A stretch of DNA of 64,000 nucleotides from an uncultured Eubacteriales bacterium (lineage in GTDB: Bacteria > Bacillota > Clostridia > Oscillospirales > Oscillospiraceae). The notes beneath the pieces are model-generated. The model searched no databases. It had not been told where the DNA came from and saw only the letters and a list, made by a program, of their open reading frames with translations. Position numbers and translations under genes: made by a program. The DNA is taken from assembly GCA_900321275.1 (NCBI GenBank), contig ONVI01000003.1, positions 23,711 through 87,710 of the forward strand, read 5' to 3'. Within the stretch, counting starts at the first letter, position 1. Each line of letters starts with the position of its first letter. Positions 60,640-64,000 of the stretch are shown here, in pieces.

Positions 60640-63011
60640 AAGACAAAATCTATACCGTCTATTTCGGCGGGAAATACTCTGAGGACTGGTCGGAGGACTA
60701 TACCCTCTCCGTCCACTATGAAAACCGCCGGCAGGTGAAGGCCATGCGTGTGGACGGACGCTGGATCCCCGTGGACGGAGACCCGCAGATCTGCGCCCTG
60801 CTGCTCTCGCCGTTCTGCCCGCAGCTGATGCAGGATTACTTTCAGGCGTCGGCCTCAGTCTATGCAGCCATTCATGACTGCCTCGCCCGCGGCTCAAAGC
60901 TGGAACGCCTCCGCGAAAACTTCCAGGCGACGGGGATGCCGCTTGCCGCGCCGGAGCTGATGCGCATTCTGATGGACGACTGCGGCCTGCGCCTTGAGCT
61001 TGCCTACCGCATCACCGCGGCCTGCTGCGACGATCTGAGCTGTACCGGGGTCCAGCCGCAGTATATCAAGGCTTATCAGCCGCGCACCGCCCATGTTGTC
61101 AGTATCCTTCGCCGCACGGTGGATGCTGTGCCCGCGCTCATCCATGATACCCGCCTTCTCGAGTACCGCAGCCATTACGGCGCGGTGCGCGTGGGCTGGG
61201 ATCTTCGCCTTGCCTTTCGCTGCCGCGGCGGGCGCATCACCCGCGCGGAGCTCGTGCTCTGGGGCGACGATTTTGAGCACAGCTGGTCCATGGAGCGGGA
61301 CGGCGACGTCTATTATCTGAACATGCCCCTGCCGGAGCAGCCGAAGGCCCTCTGGTATGCCTTTTATGTGGAGACGGAGAGCAGCGCCCACTGGCTGTGC
61401 CCGGATGAGACGGGCTACTTCGGGCAGATCTGCCCCCGCAGGGAGAGCGGCTTCCGCCTGACGGTGTACGCGCCGGACTTCCAGACGCCCGCCTGGTTCC
61501 GCCGCAGCATCATGTACCAGATTTTCCCGGATCGTTTTGCTTTCTCAAACGACGATACCGCCGAAAAGGGAATCGCTTATCATGTGAGCCTGGGACAGTC
61601 CCCCGAGCTGCACAAGAGCCTGGACGAACCCGTGCGCTATCTGCCGCGCAGCTTTGAGCAGTTTTACCACCCGGACGATTTTTACGGCGGCACCTTCAAG
61701 GGCATCGAGGCAAAGCTGCCCTATCTGAAGAATCTCGGCGTGAGCTGCATCTATCTCAACCCGATTGTGGAGGCACGCTCAAATCACCGCTACGACACCT
61801 CCGATTATACCAAGCCCGACCCCATCCTCGGCACGACGGAGGATTTTGAGCACCTGTGCGCGGCGGCGAAGGAACAGGGCATCCGTATCCTGCTCGACGG
61901 CGTCTATTCCCACACCGGCTGTGACAGCATCTATTTCGACCGCTACGGCAATTACGGCGGAAACGGCGCCTGCAGCGGGCCGGAGTCCCCCTATTTCTCC
62001 TGGTATGATTTCCATCATTTTCCGGACGAGTACCGGAGCTGGTGGGGCTTTGACGACCTGCCCGAGGTGAATGAACACGATCCCCGCTGGCTGCGGTATG
62101 TCGTCACCGGCAAAGACAGCATCATGAAGCTCTGGCTCCGCCGCGGCGCCTCCGGATGGCGGCTCGACGTGGCGGATGAGCTGCCGGACGATGTGCTTTC
62201 GACCATGCGCAAGGCCGTCAAGGAGACGGATTCCGACGCCCCCATCATCGGCGAGGTCTGGGAGGATGCCGTCATCAAGGAGAGCTACGGCTCCAGACGC
62301 CAGTACGCGCTGGGCACGGCCCTCGACTCGGCGATGAACTATCCGCTGCGCTCCGCGGTCATGGCCTTCGCACATTTCGACATGAACGCGTATGAGCTGC
62401 GGGATTTCCTGATCGGTCAGCAGATGAATTACCCCTGGCCCTTCTATTATTCGCTGATGAATCTCATGGGCTCCCACGATGTTCCAAGACTGAAAACCGT
62501 TCTGGCCTGTCCGTTCAATCTGCGCACGCTCAGCCGGGAGGATCAGCTTGCCGTGACATATACGCAGGAAGAGCTGGATCGCGCGGAAAAGCTGGAGAAG
62601 ATGTGCGCGGCCCTGCAGTTCAGTCTTCCCGGCGTCCCCAGCATCTACTACGGGGATGAGCAGGGGATGGAGGGCGTAGGCGATCCCTTCAACCGCGCCC
62701 CCTTCAAGGAGGGAAGCAAGGACCTGCACGAATGCTATGCCCGCCTGGGCGCTCTCAGGAACAGCGCGGCGGCCCTCTCCACGGGCAGGGCGCTCTTCTT
62801 TGCCGACAACAGCGAGGTGCTCCTGGTTCTGCGCTATATCACCGACGGAAAGGACATCTTCGGCGAAGAGAGCGAGAACAGCGTTTGGCTCTGTGTCGTC
62901 AACCGCACGGATGCTGAAAGGCCTTACAGCGTGGATTGCAGCGCAGCAGGGCTCGGCGTCTATTCCGGAATCGCGCAGCCGATTTCGGGTGAAATCATAA
63001 AGCTTGGATAA
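60627..63011 (+). CDS. GH13 alpha-glucan hydrolase with a glycogen-phosphorylase-like N-terminal segment
   Basis: A 794-residue fusion. Residues about 60-165 resemble the middle of GT35 glycogen phosphorylase: MQDYFQASASVYAAIHD, PLAAPELMRILMDDCGLRLELAYRITAAC compare with the phosphorylase QEYF and PALAIPELMRILVDEEGL-type stretch. The PLP-binding C-terminal half is missing, so it cannot phosphorolyse. About 170-285: Ig-like domain as in neopullulanases. About 290 on: GH13 barrel with YQIFPDRF, GWRLDVADEL (Asp nucleophile), IIGEVWEDA (Glu acid/base) and MGSHDVPRL (third Asp). Translationally coupled to glgA; probably intracellular glucan debranching or maltodextrin hydrolysis. Confidence 0.85.
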   Translation: MDAVKDKIYTVYFGGKYSEDWSEDYTLSVHYENRRQVKAMRVDGRWIPVDGDPQICALLLSPFCPQLMQDYFQASASVYAAIHDCLARGSKLERLRENFQATGMPLAAPELMRILMDDCGLRLELAYRITAACCDDLSCTGVQPQYIKAYQPRTAHVVSILRRTVDAVPALIHDTRLLEYRSHYGAVRVGWDLRLAFRCRGGRITRAELVLWGDDFEHSWSMERDGDVYYLNMPLPEQPKALWYAFYVETESSAHWLCPDETGYFGQICPRRESGFRLTVYAPDFQTPAWFRRSIMYQIFPDRFAFSNDDTAEKGIAYHVSLGQSPELHKSLDEPVRYLPRSFEQFYHPDDFYGGTFKGIEAKLPYLKNLGVSCIYLNPIVEARSNHRYDTSDYTKPDPILGTTEDFEHLCAAAKEQGIRILLDGVYSHTGCDSIYFDRYGNYGGNGACSGPESPYFSWYDFHHFPDEYRSWWGFDDLPEVNEHDPRWLRYVVTGKDSIMKLWLRRGASGWRLDVADELPDDVLSTMRKAVKETDSDAPIIGEVWEDAVIKESYGSRRQYALGTALDSAMNYPLRSAVMAFAHFDMNAYELRDFLIGQQMNYPWPFYYSLMNLMGSHDVPRLKTVLACPFNLRTLSREDQLAVTYTQEELDRAEKLEKMCAALQFSLPGVPSIYYGDEQGMEGVGDPFNRAPFKEGSKDLHECYARLGALRNSAAALSTGRALFFADNSEVLLVLRYITDGKDIFGEESENSVWLCVVNRTDAERPYSVDCSAAGLGVYSGIAQPISGEIIKLG

Positions 63012-63030
63012 TCCTTCTGCCAACATATAG

Positions 63031-63191
63031 GGAAACGCTGCATAAATCGCCGCGCACGTCTTGACGGCATCTTTTCCGCCTGACTTTGCCTGAAAAACTT
63101 GAAATACACAAAGTATTCCTGCGCTTTTCAGGCTTCGTCAGCCAAAAAATCTGCTCGCCCATCCGCACGCTCCGATTTCATCAGCGCTTCC
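63031..63191. repeat. Repeat family A, copy 4
   Basis: 161 bp, GGAAACGCTGCATAAATCG to CGATTTCATCAGCGCTTCC, with the GCCTGAAAAAC...GCTTTTCAGGC and GAAATAC-acaaa-GTATT stems. Sits between the GH13 gene and the nrdR promoter. Confidence 0.85.
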
Positions 63192-63283
63192 ATAGCCATT
63201 ATCAAACAGGGGAGGAAAAAACTCCCCTGTTTGGTTAAAATTACTGAAATCATGAATTATCGGTGGATTCAGACGAGAAATAC

Positions 63284-63312
63284 TTGAAATTATACAAGCG
63301 CTTGTATATAAT
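63284..63312 (+). promoter_or_regulatory. nrdR promoter with an 18-bp perfect palindrome in the spacer
   Basis: TTGAAA (63284-63289), 17 nt, TATAAT (63307-63312). TATACAAGCGCTTGTATA (63291-63308) is a perfect palindrome filling the spacer, a position where a bound dimer would block polymerase. It does not look like a classical NrdR box. Confidence 0.7.
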
Positions 63313-63359
63313 CTTCGCCGGAAACAGAAGATATAGTATGGCATACAGGAGAGAGAGAA

Positions 63360-63815
63360 ATGAAGTGTCCGTTTTGCGGTTATACCGAGAGCAAGGTGAT
63401 CGACTCCCGCCCCGCGGAGGAGAGCACAACGATCCGCCGTCGGCGAGAGTGCCTTGCCTGCCAGAAGCGTTTTACCACCTATGAGATTATCGAGCGCCTG
63501 CCCCTCGTCGTCGTCAAGCGCGACGGCAGCCGTCAGTCCTTTGACAAGGTCAAGCTCATCAACGGCATGGTGCGCGCCTGTGAAAAGCGCCCTGTCTCCC
63601 TTGCCACACTGGAGGGAATTGCCGACGATATCGAGCAGGAGCTTCAGAGCAATCTGGAGCGCGAGATCAGCACCGTCGAGATCGGCGAGATGGTCATGTC
63701 CCGCCTCAAGAATGTGGATGAAGTGGCTTATGTCCGCTTTGCCTCCGTCTATCGCAGCTTCAAGGACATCAACACCTTCATGGAAGAGCTGACCAAGCTC
63801 CTCACCGAAAAATAA
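63360..63815 (+). CDS. nrdR: Transcriptional repressor NrdR
   Basis: A 151-residue repressor of ribonucleotide reductase genes. N-terminal zinc ribbon ([17 protein letters not shown]...[17 protein letters not shown]) and ATP-cone ([21 protein letters not shown] and [16 protein letters not shown]) are complete and of standard length. Confidence 0.97.
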   Translation: MKCPFCGYTESKVIDSRPAEESTTIRRRRECLACQKRFTTYEIIERLPLVVVKRDGSRQSFDKVKLINGMVRACEKRPVSLATLEGIADDIEQELQSNLEREISTVEIGEMVMSRLKNVDEVAYVRFASVYRSFKDINTFMEELTKLLTEK

Positions 63816-63817
63816 GA

Positions 63818-64000
63818 TCAGAAGATACTGCCGGGTCTGACATGCTCCATGTCGGCGATGCAGTCAAGATGATAGTGCAGCCGCTCAAAGGCAGCCGGCA
63901 CGGCGCGGTATTCGCCGCCCTTGAGCGCCTGGAGCGTTTCGTAAAACACGTCGCTGGTCTCGTCCAGCTCCGGATGGCGCAGGACGATCTGCGTATAGTC
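63818..64000 (-). CDS. Unidentified protein, C-terminal 60 residues only
   Basis: An open minus-strand frame enters at the window edge and stops at TGA (63820-63818), 2 nt past the nrdR stop. The visible tail (VLRHPELDETSDVFYETLQALKGG... ending HVRPGSIF) is codon-rich and coding-like but I do not recognise the family. The start lies outside the window. Confidence 0.6.
   Translation of the reverse strand, partial: DYTQIVLRHPELDETSDVFYETLQALKGGEYRAVPAAFERLHYHLDCIADMEHVRPGSIF

Noticed and set aside
5384-63191. Repeat family A as insertion sequences
   Set aside because: Copies are only about 161 bp, carry no ORF, and no transposase gene occurs in the window. A non-autonomous element or structured RNA remains possible.

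Overview
The window (about 58% G+C, dense short-gap operons, strong TTGACA-N17-TATAAT promoters, AGGAGG ribosome sites, frequent TTG starts, a T-box leader, split B12-dependent methionine synthase) looks like a chromosome segment of an anaerobic gut Clostridia, most likely Oscillospirales. No phage, plasmid, IS or CRISPR genes were found.

Region 1 (1-20,970) is a pentose block. A ChvE/MmsA/MmsB-type monosaccharide ABC transporter diverges from a ROK regulator. An AraR-type GntR/LacI regulator then faces two further ABC importers (a YtfQ/R/T-YjfF-like four-gene set and a second SBP-permease-ATPase-permease set) that run into araA, a FGGY kinase and araD. The promoters of both importers carry three AraR-like operator copies at 31-33 bp steps, so one regulator probably controls arabinose uptake and conversion to xylulose-5-phosphate.

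Region 2 (20,981-34,756) is the most interesting part: two divergent operons that together look like a sulfoquinovose (SQ) catabolic island of the sulfoglycolytic transketolase (sulfo-TK) type. The minus operons give a MalFG-type ABC importer, a GH31 enzyme with the sulfoquinovosidase recognition residues, a DUF624 membrane protein and a fucose/arabinose-isomerase-like enzyme. The plus operon gives a two-subunit transketolase, a RpiB-like isomerase whose phosphosugar-site histidines are replaced, an iron alcohol dehydrogenase, an EamA permease, a ROK regulator and a DUF4867 protein. The order predicts SQ-glycoside uptake, hydrolysis, isomerisation, two transketolase cuts giving xylulose-5-phosphate, and reduction of sulfolactaldehyde to an exported C3 sulfonate.

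Region 3 (34,757-64,000) is housekeeping and accessory: a hairpin array; metF-metH-reactivation protein; lysoplasmalogenase-like protein; rbfA-nrnA-truB-ribF; a PepSY protein; tRNA-Arg(CCU) with a duplicated 3' end/terminator; a MacB-type ABC fusion; an unidentified structured RNA; a YczE-like protein, methyltransferase, secG and UDG-fold glycosylase; a frameshifted EAL/degenerate-GGDEF protein; a VanX-like dipeptidase; Trp T-box with TrpB2-like enzyme and a double-glycine-type small protein; nicotinamidase-like hydrolase; surface protein; glgA; a GH13 enzyme carrying a glycogen-phosphorylase-like segment; nrdR; and a partial gene. Two families of structured intergenic repeats (about 161 bp and about 150 bp) are scattered through the window.
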